Positions 21,118-33,330 of a stretch of DNA of 64,000 nucleotides are shown piece after piece. The position numbers and the translations under genes were made by a program. How positions within the stretch are numbered: the stretch's first letter is position 1; every line of letters begins with the position of its first letter. The notes under the pieces are model-generated. The model saw only the letters and a program-made list of their open reading frames with translations. It was not told the origin of the DNA and did no database searches. This stretch comes from Arion vulgaris (Eukaryota; Mollusca; Gastropoda; Stylommatophora; Arionidae): contig CM036753.1 in assembly GCA_020796225.1 (NCBI GenBank), positions 1,054,001 through 1,118,000 on the forward strand. The letters are read 5' to 3'.

Positions 21118-21280
21118 ACATATTTCTTCTTGGGAAATTAGAATGATCAAAACTCACTTGTCATATTTCTTCTTAGAAATTAGAATGATCAAAACTTATG
21201 TCATATTTCTTCTTGGGAAATTAGAATAGCAGTCAAAACTCTGTACATGTCATATTTCTTCTTGAAAGTTAGAATGATCA
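21118..21280. repeat. About 45-bp repeat, 4 copies (GARS intron)
   Basis: Units share CATATTTCTTCTTGGGAAAT and TTAGAATGATCAAAAC. Confidence 0.9.
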
Positions 21281-21639
21281 AATAAAAAACATCAGACAGC
21301 TCCCAGGCAAATCAAAATAATGATATAACAGCAAAACAAATACTAGTTGACATGTTTGGGAATCATTAAGAACATACACCACACAACAAGAAAAACAATT
21401 CATCATGTCTCTTTCTCCTGTTATTTGGTGTCTCTGTTTCTGTGTTGATATTATAACTTCACATACCTGTGTACTTTAAAGTGGTATTTTCTTTGTAAAA
21501 TCTTAGTTACCTTCCTGAACAAATTTGTGTCATGTTGGATAATATGCATAAACTTTGGTCAAACATTCTCATGTGCCTGTCTTAAGTGTCATAGGGGCCT
21601 AACAGGGGTGCAAGTACTCACATTCTTGGTTGAACCACA

Positions 21640-22400
21640 GATGGATCAGACTTCAAGGGACTGTTAATGCTGGATATGGTGCGTGGAAATAGAATACCTG
21701 ACAGCATGCTTTCCCCGAACTGCAAATACGCGCTGCAAGTACTTTCTAACCCGATGCAGAGACCATTGCGATTGAACCATCAGTACACCATCTTACAGAC
21801 ATATTCCATCTCAACACTTAAAAAACACAACACAGTTATTTTTACTGATGGTGAGTCAGTGCCACTTTTTTTTGAAAATCACGAACCCCGAGAGCACTGC
21901 AGGCAGTCCCTGGCACTATCTATCAGTTCATTCATCACTTTACCCTGGCTGTCAAACTACGTTGCACAGTGGATGTCAGGACACAGCAACATATAGGGAA
22001 ATGAAAGAGCAGACAGTAGCTGTCAACAACACCGACATACCTGTAACACTACAGACTGCTAAATAGTTAATAAGTGACCAGATGAGTGGACACAACAAAC
22101 AGAGTCCTTGTTAAACACATGACTTACTTAAGTTTAAAGATACCATAAGTTGTCTTACAAGACAAAAACAAGTCATTATTTTCTGTCTTAATACTCATTT
22201 ACGTCATGTTATTCTCAATTACGCAGCAGCATCAAACCAAAGAGTGCCATCTACAACTGCTCTGGCTTGTCACACACACCATCTATTCCACTGCCTTGAA
22301 CTCGATGACTAATACATCACAATTCAGACAGATCTGTAAATCGCTGCCATAGCTCTCAAGTCGAGAGGACAGAAACACTCCAGATAATTGCTAGTTTACA
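21640..22400 (+). pseudogene. RNase H and end of an I-like retroelement (GARS intron)
   Basis: Contains TVIFTDGESVPLFFENHE, AQWMSGHSNI, GNERAD, and further on LTRQKQVIIFCLNTHLRH. These are the third acidic motif, the substrate-handling loop and the tail region of a LINE RNase H. The order is right, but the frame breaks several times. Confidence 0.75.
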
Positions 22401-22454
22401 AAACTAAACTAATTTGAAAATGTTTCAGGAATTTTTAAACTGTGCTGAGGTTAT

Positions 22455-22610
22455 TACCTTCACTTTTTCAATTTAAAACTGCTACAGCTCTTTTACATGC
22501 TCAACTTGAACTTCGTACTGTATTTTATCTTCAGTGAGATTAGGAACTCAATCGCACCTAGGATTGGGGATTGCTGGAAATTAGTCCAATCATGCCACAC
22601 ACAGAGGAAG
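22455..22610 (+). repeat. Dispersed repeat family R3, copy 2
   Basis: Shares the blocks CTCTTTTACATGCTCAACTTG and ATTAGGAACTCAATC (each with small changes) with 6,470-6,640. Confidence 0.5.
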
Positions 22611-22689
22611 AGCAAGAGACAAGCACCATACCTGTAGATCACAGACCTGACCCCCCTGGCCCGTTTCCCAAAAGTGGCCCCCACCCAGT

Positions 22690-23328
22690 GGGCGTTAAAG
22701 CGTTCTAGGGAGCGATGGTGGGTTCAGAAGAATTTGGTAGGTGTTCAGGCGATTATGGGTTGGTGGCTCCTTAAAGGAGAAATGAATAATAAATATTTAA
22801 AAATTATTTTCGTGATTTTGTGATTGAATAATCATTTCAAATTTGAATTCTGCATTTAAATTCATCTTATACCTGTCTTACACGATCCATTTTTCATGCA
22901 TATAATCATTTGAAAATTGGTACAGCCATGTAGGACAGAAATATATCAATTTTCTATGTCAAAGAGAAAATAGAGCATGTATAAATGTGGGAGGGGGCAT
23001 TGGCAAACTGTTATAATGTGGAGAGGGCGTTACAAAGTTTATCCTGTGCAAAGTGGGTGATGGGCAGAACAAGTTTGAGAATCTATGCTCTAATGTTATG
23101 TACAATGTAGCGCTACATTTCATTAGGCCAATGAGAAAGAACTCAGTCTGCCTTCTGGATCATTGTAGGTGAAGATCGTAGTTACTTGCTCTTCACAAAT
23201 TCTGTTTGGGAGACACAAAAAAAGCATTTAGTTGATGGTAAACACTGGCTGTAAGCTTTAGTAGAAAATGCTAACTAATTATTATTGCTATTGTTGTGTA
23301 CTGATCATAGATTTGATGTGTTGTTGAA
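22690..23328. other. GARS intron, unassigned
   Basis: A GGGAGGGGGCATTGG-like G-rich spot at about 22,990-23,010, otherwise nothing recognised. Confidence 0.5.
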
Positions 23329-23470
23329 GGTGTCAATGGCTTATATGACTTTGGTCCTATGGGATGTGCAATGAAAGCAAATCTTCTACAAGCATGGAGG
23401 AAACACTTTATACTTGAAGAGCAGATGCTTGAGGTTGATACAGCCATGTTGACACCTGAACCTGTACTCA
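23329..23470 (+). CDS. GARS1: GARS exon: catalytic core, first part
   Basis: Open exon of 142 bases between an AAG acceptor and a perfect GTAAGT donor. Encodes [20 protein letters not shown], then [12 protein letters not shown] and [13 protein letters not shown]. These residues include the beginning of the class II fold (motif 1 region) and the glycine-site segment. The exon ends in phase 1, matching the next exon. Confidence 0.95.
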
Positions 23471-23639
23471 GTAAGTGGCCTACAAATCTCTTACATCTGC
23501 TTCATTCTCATTTCATCAAATATCACCTTCATTCAGAGTTGGAGAAACTAACCAACAATTTTGTCATATCATTGGTTTGGTTTTTTTACAAATTAAGCAG
23601 CAGTTTGCAGACCAGAAATGAAATAAATTCAATTATGTA

Positions 23640-24270
23640 GTGTTGTTAGACATGGTTGCTACACTGCAGCACAAGTCATACTGAGGTATAGTCATTCCAA
23701 AGTACAATTGCTTTCACATGTCGTACAAGTGTTTATCAGTCATGACGGAGGAACTGGATCTGACATTAGAATGGAGCTGAGTAAGGCACAATGTGATTAT
23801 CACCCTTCAGAGAGTCTGGACATGTCAGCCCAATGCAACATCAGAACCAGGTTAATATATACCTCAGCTGTGTATCAACTTCACAGTACGAAGGAATGAC
23901 TGAGAACAAGATATTTCCAACTTCCATATAACTTGTCTACGAAAGATGTTATGCATGTTCTCGTCAAGAAATATTTATAAGCAATAGCTGCTTACACAGT
24001 GTCAACAGGAGAATATGAACATCGTCATTCAAAAGAAATGTTGGAGATGGGTGGCGGATATGTGCTAGAATACAGGAGACTAACTCTGTCACAAAAGTGC
24101 ACTGAGATGGTCTGGAAAGGGATAAACCAAAATGAACTGGAGAAGAACAGTAGAACATGAACTGAAAGAAATGAATCACAGCTGGAACATAACCAGAACA
24201 GAGAGAAGAATGACATGCGTTTGTGTCTGCCCTAAGTGCCAACAGCGTTACAGGCTAGAGAGAAAGTATT
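23640..24270 (+). pseudogene. Non-LTR retrotransposon C-terminus (GARS intron)
   Basis: Reads ISHDGGTGSDIRMELSKAQC, AQCNIRTRLI, MTENKIF, SVTKV, and RRTVEHELKEMNHSWN across several frame breaks. This is the RT thumb through the C-terminal end of a LINE with a WRRTVE-type end. It carries at least five frame breaks in 600 bp. Confidence 0.8.
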
Positions 24271-24419
24271 TTAATTCACAAGACTGTTATGATGACCATT
24301 ATCATTATTCTATATATAATGTACTAATATGATCTGATTGTGATATTAAGTTTCACCTAACACAACAAGCTACTAGATGATGATGATGACTAGTATTCAT
24401 TGTCATTTTTGGTTGCCAC

Positions 24420-26625
24420 ATTTTCTACTGTCTATCCATGCATATACTAGCTTACTGTCTATCCATGCATATACTGTCTATCCATGTATATACTAGCTTA
24501 CTGTCTATCGCCATATTCTACAACCATACATGTATATGCCCAGCTTACTGTCTATCCATGTATTCTACTGTCTATCCATGCATATACTAACACTGCCTAT
24601 CCATACATATACTAGCTTACTGTCTATCCATGCATATACTAGCTTACTGTCTATCCATGCATATACTAGCTTACTGTCTATCCATGCATATACTAGCCCA
24701 CTGTCTATCCATGCATATACTAGCTTACTATCATGCGCCTTTTCACTGTCTATCCATGTATACTTTAGCTACTGTCTATCCATGCATATACTAGCTTACT
24801 ATCTATCCAGCCATATACTAGCTTACACAATCTATCATGCATATACTAGCTTACTATCCATGCATATACTACTGTCTATCCATGCATATACTACTGTCTA
24901 TCCATGCATATACTACTGTCTATCCATGCATATACTACTGTCTATCCATGCATATGCCCAACACTGTCTATCCATGCATATACTAGCTTACTATCCACCA
25001 CATATACTACTGTCTATCCATGCATACTACTGTCTATCCATGTATATACTAACTTACTGTCTATCATGCATATACTAGCTTACTGTCTATCCATGCATAT
25101 ACTAGCTTACTGTCTATCCATGCATATACTACTGTCTATCCATGCATATACTAGCTTACTGTCTATCCATGCATATACTACTGTCTATCCATGCATATAC
25201 TAGCTTACTGTCTATCCATGCATATACTACTGTCTATCCATGCATATACTACTGTCTATCCATGCATATACTACTGTCTATCCATGCATATACTACTGTC
25301 TATCCATGCATATACTACTGTCTATCCATGCATATACTACTGTCTATCCATGCATATACTAGCTTACTGTCTATCCATGCATACTACTGTCTATCCATGC
25401 ATATACTGTCTATCATGCATATACTACTGTCTATCCATGCATATACTACTGTCTATCCATGCATATACTACTGTCTATCCATGCATAACCTACTGTCTAT
25501 CCATGCATATACTACTGTCTATCCATGCATATACTACTGTCTATCCATGCATATACTACTGTCTATCCATGCATATACTACTGTCTATCCATGCATATAC
25601 TACTGTCTATCCATGCATATACTACTGTCTATCCATGCATATACTAGCTTACTGTCTATCCATGCATATACTACTGTCTATCCATGCATATACTACTGTC
25701 TATCCATGCATATACTACTGTCTGTCCATGCATATACTAGCTTACTGTCTATCACTTACATATACTACTGTCTGTCCATGCATATACTAGCTTACTGTCT
25801 ATCCATGCATATGCAACACTATCCATGCATACTACTGTCTAATACATGTATATACTAGCTTACTGTCTATCCATGCATATACTAGCTTACTGTCTATCCA
25901 TACTTTCCTGCACTACTGTCATCCATGCATATACTAGCTACTATTATCCATGCATATACTACTGTCTATCCATGCATATACTACTGTCACATCATGCATA
26001 TACTACTGTCTGTCATGCATATACTACTGTCTATGCATATACTATATCTATCCATGCATATACTAGCTTACTATCCATGCATATACTACTGTCTGTCCAT
26101 GCATATACTAGCTTACTGTCTATCCATGCATATACTACTGTCTGTCCATGCATATACTAGCTTACTGTCTATCCATGCATATACTAGCTTACTATCCATG
26201 CATATACTACTGTCTATCCATGCATATACTAGCTTACTGTCTATCCATGCATATACTACTGTCTATAATGCATATACTACTGTCTATCCATGCATATATA
26301 GCTTACTATCCATGTACATATACTACTGTCTATCCATGTATATACTATTACCTCTATCCATACATATACTACTATCTGTCAATATATACTAGCTTACTGT
26401 CTATCCATGCATATACTAGCTTACTGTCTATCCATGCATATACTAACACTGTCTATCATGCATATACTACTGTCTATCAATGTATATACTACACATATCC
26501 ATGCATATACTACTGTCTATCCATGCATATACTAGCTTACTGTCTATCCATGCATATACTAGCCCCACTGTCTATCCATGCATATACTAGCTTACTGTCT
26601 ATCCATGCATATACTATTTGATACT
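24420..26625. repeat. 22/27-bp minisatellite, about 90 copies (GARS intron)
   Basis: The core CTGTCTATCCATGCATATAC + TA occurs as 22-bp units, or as 27-bp units with an extra GCTTA. The two forms alternate irregularly. The long reading frames here encode repeats of the type CLSMHIL and are products of the array, not genes. Confidence 0.97.
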
Positions 26626-26879
26626 GTCAAACATAAGCTCATCATCATGTGTGTCATGTCTGCTGATGTTGGCAATCATGAATCTCTAAAACTCTGTTTC
26701 CCAGAATTGCTGTTGTTGACACTCTTCCATGCCATGAGTGCACTAGTCTATGTTGTTCTTGAATATTTATGAGTACGCCTGTGTGGGAAGTAATTGGCCC
26801 CTTGTGTTAGATCTGTTCAACATTTCATGTTACTGTAGTGTGAGTTGTAATCATTTGTTTGAACTACTTGCATCTTCAG

Positions 26880-26975
26880 GGGCCTCAGGTCATGTTGAGA
26901 GATTTCAGGACTATATGGTCAAAGACCTGAAGACTGGCGAATGTTTTAGAGCAGATCATTTAATTAATTAAGATT
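26880..26975 (+). CDS. GARS1: GARS exon: catalytic core, second part
   Basis: Starts after TCTTCAG in the phase left by the previous exon. Reads [20 protein letters not shown], then ECFRADHLI. It matches the conserved SGHVxxFxDxMVKD and CFRADHL blocks of GlyRS. No good donor follows: ATTAATTAAG reaches a stop, so the boundary or a few bases are wrong. Confidence 0.93.
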
Positions 26976-27039
26976 TATCTAGTAACTAGCAAGTCAATGT
27001 CAGTTGAGACAAGTCCAAGAGTATTTGACTGTTAGTCAT

Positions 27040-27305
27040 AGATGCTATATTTGACTGAAGTCTATGAACATGATGATGGGTATTATCATAGACACGATGA
27101 GGTGTGTATCATAGACATGATGATGAGTATATCATAGACATGAGGAGTGTGTCATAGACATGATGATGAGTATATCATAGACATGATGATGAGTATATCA
27201 TAGACATGAAAGTGTGTATGAACATGATGATGAGTGTATCATAGACATGATGAGGAGTGTATCATAAACATGAGTGCCATCATAGACATGATGGTGTGTA
27301 TGTAA
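27040..27305. repeat. About 23-bp minisatellite, roughly 11 copies (GARS intron)
   Basis: Units share ATCATAGACATGATGATGAG with many deletions. Confidence 0.9.
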
Positions 27306-27374
27306 ACATGTTCTATACAATTGTTATATTTGTTAATATATCTGCATGATAACATATATCGTCTATATTTGATG

Positions 27375-27575
27375 AAATGAAATCATATCCCAACTATATC
27401 ATGAAACTGCTAGATGAAATCAGGTCAACTATATCATGTGAAACTGCTAGATGAAATCAGGTCAACTATATCATGTGAAACACTGGAGTAAATCATGTCA
27501 ACTATATCATGTGTAAACTGCTAGATGAAATCTAGCCTCAACTATATCATGTGAAACTGCTAGATGAAATCTGTC
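27375..27575. repeat. About 37-bp minisatellite, 5 copies (GARS intron)
   Basis: Units share CAACTATATCATGTGAAACT and GCTAGATGAAATC. Confidence 0.92.
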
Positions 27576-27638
27576 TTGCTTTCTATTTATCTATGTTATT
27601 ATTGGTGATGAATTTTCATTAATTTGTTTATTCAACAG

Positions 27639-27713
27639 CAACTTTTGAAAAATTGTGAACAAAAAAGACATCTGAGGACACAAAGAACACGAATACGTAG
27701 AATGTTGCCTACT
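27639..27713 (+). CDS. GARS1: GARS exon: insertion 1 region, with stop codons
   Basis: Lies between TTCAACAG and a GTAAGT donor. One frame reads TFEKL, stop, TKKTSEDTKN, which matches the EKL..KKTSE segment expected after CFRADHL in animal GlyRS. A TGA interrupts it, and the remainder is out of frame. Confidence 0.7.
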
Positions 27714-28504
27714 GTAAGTTTGTGAAATGTTAGTGATTAGTTTTTGGAAGATATAATAATGCAGCACCACTAGTCTATAGACATGTGGTGTGTGTCCATG
27801 TATGCACCTTTACTTGTCCATACAGACAAGGTTAGAAATATCAGTTATGAGGACTATCATCATAGCACTCCCGGACATGTCATTGGTGCTCGATCTCCGC
27901 CTCATCAAGTCAGCGGCCCAACACTTGTGTATTATTAGAAATATATTATTGGCATACTCCAGTCACTTTTTATTTCATAATTTTTTCGTCACATGTCTAT
28001 CCCAATTATTATACATGGCACCCATTGCTATACAAATATGGATCCACCTTTGATGCTATTGTTAACCTAAATGAAATGTATTGCTGTAAATTGTAGTTCA
28101 TTAGCACAGCTTTGCTACGGTTTCTGCTAAACACCAAACCGACAATTTGCTGATATACCGAATCAGTTACATTTCGAACTGTCAATGACATATTCCTTTG
28201 GGCATCGTAAATATAAGACTGCATGCAAAAATTTTCATATCAATACAATAGATAGTTTTGGACAAAATTGAACTTAAATGAAGGCAAACATTTATAAACA
28301 GACTATATCACAATTGTCTACCAAGCAAGTCTCTCAAATCTATATAGTACAAAACAGCAGGGTCAGACATATCTGATGTATAGTTATACATTCAGGAATA
28401 ACTCCAATTATAACTAAAAACAAAGAATACATGGACAATAAATAAATGAGCCGGAGCATCATATTTTGATAATAATTTGTTTTCTATCGCTGTAGCAAGA
28501 TGAC
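27714..28504. other. GARS intron, unassigned
   Basis: Frames on both strands (27,790-28,053 +, 28,009-28,224 -) show no known domain. Confidence 0.5.
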
Positions 28505-29490
28505 CCCAAACATGCAGTAGACTGGAACAGCTAAACATGCAGTAGTGTGAAACAGCTAAACATGCAGTAGAGTGGAACAGCTAAACATGCAGTAGTGTGA
28601 GACAGCTAAACATGCAGTAGAGTAGAACAGCTAAACATGCAGTAGAGTGAAACAGCTAAACAGGCAGTAGAGTGAAACAGCTAAACAGGCAGTGAAGTGA
28701 AACAGCTAAACAGACGTAAGTGAAACAGCTAAACATGCAGTAGAGTAGAACAGCTAAACATGCAGTAGAGTAGAACAGCTAAACAGGCAGTAGAGTAGAA
28801 CAGCTAAACAGGCAGTAGACTGGAACAGCTAAACATGCAGTAGAAGTGAAACAGCTAAACAGGCAGTAGAGGTAAAACAGCTAAACATGCAGTAGAGTAG
28901 AACAGCTAAACATGCAGTAGACTGGAACAGCTAAACATGCAGTAGAGTGGAACAAGCTAAACATACGAGTAAGAGTGGAACAGCTAAACAGCACAGTAGT
29001 GTGGAACAGCTAAACATGCAGTAGAGTGGAACAGCTAAACATGCAGTAGAGTGGAACAGCTAAACATGCAGTAGAGTGGAACAGCTAAACATGCAGTAGA
29101 GTGGAACAGCTAAACATGCAGTAGTGTGGAACAGCTAAACATGCAGTAGACTGGAACAGCTAAACATGCAGTAAAGTGGAACTGACTAAACATGCAGTAG
29201 AGTGGAACAGCTAAACATGCAGTAGTGTGGAACAGCTAAACATGCAGTAGACTGGAACAGCTAAACATGCAGTAAGTGGAACAACTAAACATGCGAAAAT
29301 GAAGTCAGACAGCTACAACATGCAGTAAGTGAAACAGCTAAACATGCGGTAGTGTGGAACAGCTAAACATGCAGTAGAGTAGAACAGCTAAACATGCAGT
29401 AGAGTGAAACAGCTAAACATGCAGTAGACTGGAACAGCTAAACATGCAGTACTGTGAAACAGCTAAACATACAGTAGAGTGAAACAAATG
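28505..29490. repeat. 25-bp minisatellite, about 39 copies (GARS intron)
   Basis: Units share AACAGCTAAACATGCAGTAG with variant GAGTGG/GTGTGG/GACTGG ends. Confidence 0.97.
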
Positions 29491-29607
29491 TAGACAGTAA
29501 GAAGCAGTCAAATAGGAGAATATTGTCAATGAATGTTGATAAGTGTGTCATGACATTCTTGCATGTTCTATTTGTTATACACAAACCTGTCTGTATCGTT
29601 TGATTAG

Positions 29608-29748
29608 ATTGATGGTATGAGCAAGGATGATATGGGCGAACTTTTGAAGAGTTTCACATGAATCACCCATCACAAAACAATGAACTGTCTAATGTGAATT
29701 TAACTTGATGTTTTCAACTTCAGTAAGACCAACTGGTCAACTTAAGAG
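29608..29748 (+). CDS. GARS1: GARS exon leading to the FNLMF block
   Basis: Between TGATTAG and GTGAGT. Reads IDGMSKDDMGELLKSF, then after frame breaks FNLMFSTSVRPTGQLKR. FNLMF followed by PTG is the conserved approach to the YLRPETAQ block. The last codon is split after two bases, which matches the next exon. Confidence 0.85.
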
Positions 29749-29814
29749 GTGAGTCTATGTTTTTTCTGTTATTATTTCTAATGTTAAAACACCTTATGTG
29801 TGTTGCCAGTGCCA

Positions 29815-30030
29815 TGGAGAGTCAAGAATACTAACACTATGACTTACAAGGCATGTCATAAGAAGCGACTGAGGTAGGGGCCTAGGAAGTGCTCTAGTAA
29901 ATAAAAGCGTTGTAGAAATTTTCGTATATTGGCCTGCTTGTAGGTGCACAGCACAACATACAATCGCTTTTAGGCTCAGATCACAAAGAATGGTTTAACA
30001 AGTACTCGATATGGGCGTTAGAAAAGATGG
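29815..30030 (+). repeat. Dispersed repeat family R2, copy 2 (GARS intron)
   Basis: Contains GCATGTCATAAGAAGCGACT, GGTAGGGGCCTAGGAAGTGC and CGCTTTTAGGCTCAGATCAC, the same ordered blocks as the - strand copy at 3,190. Confidence 0.75.
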
Positions 30031-30261
30031 TTTACAAAGAAATAATTTTGTACATCAAGTTTGTTTTATAATCCAGGCAAATTATATACTTGAAATTTGA
30101 GCATGTTTATGAGATGTATCTCATTGAAGTATCCAGTGTTCTTGGCTATTGTTCAAATACTGAGACTCACATGAGAACAATATGAATACAATCACATTCT
30201 TGTTATTGGAATAGAATAGCTTTGTCTATTAAGATGATATCTTCAAGTGTACATGTTTCAG

Positions 30262-30434
30262 AGATGTTTATCAGTATATTCACGAATATCTACGCCCAGA
30301 AACTGCTCAAAGAGTGTCTTTGTCAACTGGCGACTTCTAGAGTTTAATCAAGGCAAACTACCATTTGCTGGTGCTCAAATTGGCAACTCTTTCAGAAATG
30401 AAATCTCACCCCGCTCTGGTCTAATTCGAGTCAG
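30262..30434 (+). CDS. GARS1: GARS exon: YLRPETAQ and motif 2
   Basis: Starts after TTTCAG and ends at GTAAGT. The first part reads [19 protein letters not shown]; one extra base then shifts the frame to [44 protein letters not shown] is class II motif 2, whose Arg contacts ATP. An eight-residue DVYQYIHE before YLRPETAQ is longer than I expect for the family. Confidence 0.93.
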
Positions 30435-30658
30435 GTAAGTTGCTGAACTGGACTGTTTACTTCTCACAAACATGAATGTAATTCTAGATGCTTATTGAAT
30501 GTGCATACAACTTTTGATGAGAACATTGGTTATATTAACTGAGACATTTATACAGTCAGGATTATTCAGAAGTAGATAGAAACATATGCGAAAGTTTGTT
30601 GTGATATGTCATAAAATAGCACTCATCATGCATGATATTTTTTTTTCTTGTCTGTTAG

Positions 30659-30814
30659 AGTTCACCATGGCTGAAATGAACACTTCTGTGACCCAGTAGA
30701 TAAAGGTCATCCAAGTTTAGCAATGTAGCAGATTTAGAGATGACTTTATATTCTGGTTGTAATCAGATGGATGGCAAGCCACCAGAAGAAAACCATCGCG
30801 AAGCAGTCAAAAAT
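30659..30814 (+). CDS. GARS1: GARS exon: EFTMAE block
   Basis: After TGTTAG. Encodes EFTMAEMN, then with two single-base shifts DPVDKGHP, KFSNVADLEMTLYSG and NHREAVKN, ending at GTATGT. EFTMAE and the ...DHP.F segment are the residues that follow motif 2 in GlyRS and line the glycine pocket. Confidence 0.9.
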
Positions 30815-30921
30815 GTATGTTATCTAAATGTTATCATTTTTATTCATCATCATCAAGTAGCTTGTCCCTTCGGAACTTGGCTCCCATGACCTTGTCCTGA
30901 AAAACGCTCTGTTCTGCTGTG

Positions 30922-31150
30922 CAAGTTGGCTAAGTGGTTCGCCTTGTCTTGTGGTTGATGGTCATTGGTTCGAATCCAGGCAGCGCCGTTCTCATTCACT
31001 AGTGCATTTTTTAGAGACCCCTAAGATTGTGAAGCTACAGAATTTGTCTTTGTGCAATACTCTCAACAAGGTTTGTCATTTCTGCAGAGGGACTGAGACA
31101 GGGAATGTGATGCAATTTAGTCAATCCTTGCTGACTTAAGCAGTTCTTTA
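30922..31150 (+). mobile_element. tRNA-derived SINE, type S1, copy 1 (GARS intron)
   Basis: Head with A box TTGGCTAAGTGGTT (30,926-30,939) and a consensus B box GGTTCGAATCC (30,967-30,977), then body blocks AGAGACCCCTAAGATTGT and TTTGTGCAATACTCTC shared with copies at 38,221 and 58,115. Polymerase III transcription is inferred from the boxes. Confidence 0.85.
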
Positions 31151-31174
31151 TAGTCTGTATATGTAAATTACAGT

Positions 31175-31440
31175 TTAGAGTGTAGAGTTTGTTGTGTGCC
31201 AGTTGGGAGCTTAGAGTGTGAGTTTGTTGTGCCAGTTGGGAGCTTAGAGTGAGTTTGTTGTACCAGTTGAGGCAGAGTGTGAGTTTTGTTGGGCTCCTAC
31301 AGACCAGTTGGCCAGCACATCAAATTACACAGCTTAGAGTATGAAGTTTGTTGAGCTCCTACAGACCAAGTTGGCCAGCACGTCAAATTGCAGCTTAAGT
31401 GGCAGGTTGTTGGGCCGCCTACAGACAGTTGGCCCCGCAT
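31175..31440. repeat. Irregular minisatellite (GARS intron)
   Basis: Repeats of GAGTTTGTTGTGCCAGTTGG and a longer derived unit with CCTACAGACCAGTTGGCCAG. Confidence 0.85.
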
Positions 31441-31567
31441 CTGGTTTCTGCATGCTTTATGTTTTGAGTTTGCCTGTTAAGTTATGAAATATCAATAAAT
31501 AAATATGTAGAATGTTTGTTTCTGGAAAAACCTGTGTGTCAGTGAAGTCTGTGTTCCTGTCCTGCAG

Positions 31568-31735
31568 AAACTAGTAGCCAATGAAACTCTAGGATACTTC
31601 ATGGCTAAATTCAACTCTTCTACATAATTCAAGATGGCGTAGATCCAGCAAGATTTACGTTTCGTCAGCATTTATCCAATGAGATGGCTCACTATGCACA
31701 AGACTGTTGGGATGCAGAGTGTAAGACTTCATATG
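31568..31735 (+). CDS. GARS1: GARS exon: RFRQH and CWDAE region
   Basis: After CCTGCAG. Reads [15 protein letters not shown], then after one missing base [37 protein letters not shown]. The FRQH, EMAHYAxDCWDAE blocks are diagnostic of eukaryotic GlyRS. The donor is not clear; GTAGTA at 31,739 is a candidate. Confidence 0.93.
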
Positions 31736-31799
31736 AAAGTAGTAACTGTCTTTGTCCTTATTCTTGTTATTACAAGAACCAAGTCTACATTTAACGTGC

Positions 31800-32000
31800 T
31801 TCTTGAATCCAGTTTGACAAGTTAACAGACCAGTTTGACAAGTGTTAGCAGACCAGTTTGACAAGTGTTAGCAGATCAGTTTGACAGTGTTAGCAGATCG
31901 GTTGACAGTGTTAGCAGATCAGTTTTGACAGTGCTGCAGCAAATCAGTTTGACAGTGCTAGCAGATCGGTTTGACAATGCTAGCAGATCAGTTTGACAGT
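31800..32000. repeat. About 21-bp minisatellite (GARS intron)
   Basis: Repeats of GCAGATCAGTTTGACAGTGT; roughly nine copies. Confidence 0.92.
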
Positions 32001-32029
32001 GGCGAGTGGTTGCAGGGCCCAAATTTGGG

Positions 32030-32225
32030 TGTAAAGAATAGAACCACTGTTACCTGCACGCATGTCGTAAGAGGTGACTAGGAGGTTTGGCTGAAATCGG
32101 ATGCACATGTCCTAAACGTGTCGAAATATATGTGTTTAGGGGGCCTGCAAACCAGTGTGCAACGTATACACGTTCTTGGCACAGATCAAACATATCACAA
32201 AAAGTGATGGAAATTGAGTAAGTAA
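32030..32225 (+). repeat. Dispersed repeat family R2, diverged copy (GARS intron)
   Basis: Contains GCATGTCGTAAGAGGTGACT, TGAAATCGGATGCACATGTC and TTCTTGGCACAGATCAAACA, parallel to the R2 blocks but diverged. Confidence 0.6.
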
Positions 32226-32249
32226 AGCTGACAGCGAAAGAAGAAGAGT

Positions 32250-32779
32250 TTGACAGTGCTAGCAGAATCAGTAATATGGGGTTACCATTACTTTGGGAGT
32301 CTAGACAATAGGAAGCAGATCATTAAGTAAGCAACAGTTAGCTTGGGATATGATCGTGTTGCTGTATATATGCATAGATGGGTTTGTTCATCATGGTGAC
32401 AAATCAGTGTGGTTTCTTTTTCTATTCTGAACTATTCTTGTATTTAAATGACATGATATGGATACGTTTGAGGTTCTAGAGAATTCTACAATCTAGCATT
32501 TATTTATTATGCTGTCAAAGATGTCTAGTTTTAACATGCACATTGAAAATGGTTATATTTCTGGAATGGATTAAGCCATGAAAATGAATATAGCAGACTT
32601 ATAATTGTACAAAGTCAAGGACATCAAAGACAATTAACATAAACAATGTATTGACTAAAAAAACTTTGATCAAGGCAACAAGTCACAAAGTACCAAATTG
32701 AAATATGAAGGAAAAGTTATTTTTTTTTTTTTTTAAAAAGAGAAGAATCTGCTCATATTGAGATACCTTACACCGTATT
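32250..32779. other. GARS intron, unassigned
   Basis: AT-rich, with a poly(T) run at about 32,720-32,735. Nothing recognised. Confidence 0.5.
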
Positions 32780-33330
32780 GAAACAACTAAATTCTATGCA
32801 GAAATGAGATTTGTATACTTTATACATTACATACCAACTGATACCAATCTTGAAACACCCAGCTATTCAGTAGAGACTAAAAGACAGATTATAAATGCAA
32901 TCTTCATACCAGCACTGTGCTGTCAGTGCCAAACATGGGCTCTGACAAAAAAAGGCAGCAAGAAAGGAGAATTATCACCAGTGAAATGAGATGCCTGCGG
33001 AAAGCAGTAAATAAAAACAAGAAGAGAACCATATAAGAAATGAGAAATTAGAACAGTTGAAACAACACCTGTGGAATTTATTGAAAAACAGAACTCAAAT
33101 GGTTTGGCCACTTTGTGAAATGAACTGAAATCCACCAGTTGCAAGGGCATGTAACCTAAAAATGGAATCTGTCAAGAGAGGAGCAGACCAAAGAAAAAAG
33201 ATGGATTGATGGAGTTAACAGACATCTTAAAACTTCACAATACCACACATATCAAGCGACTGAGCGTGCACTATCTCAGAAACTGATAATCAGTTAAGCC
33301 TGCTGCGCCTAGCGCTTAAATAAAGCAGGA
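32780..33330 (+). pseudogene. Non-LTR element C-terminal region (GARS intron)
   Basis: Reads ETKRQIINAIFIPALCCQCQ, TWALTKK, then in other frames EMRCLRKAVNKNK, EKIRTVETTPVEFIEKQ and ATERALSQKL. This is the same family as 16,905-17,430. The extreme 3' end is then repeated in tandem. Confidence 0.8.

Noticed and set aside
24530..26621. Several long overlapping ORFs of repeated CLSMHIL/AYTTVYP peptides
   Set aside because: They are translations of the 22/27-bp minisatellite; all frames stay open because the unit lacks stops. No domain, no start context, and inside a GARS intron.
30922..31150. Functional tRNA gene
   Set aside because: A and B boxes are present, but the cloverleaf is degenerate and the sequence continues into a repeated body; it is a SINE.
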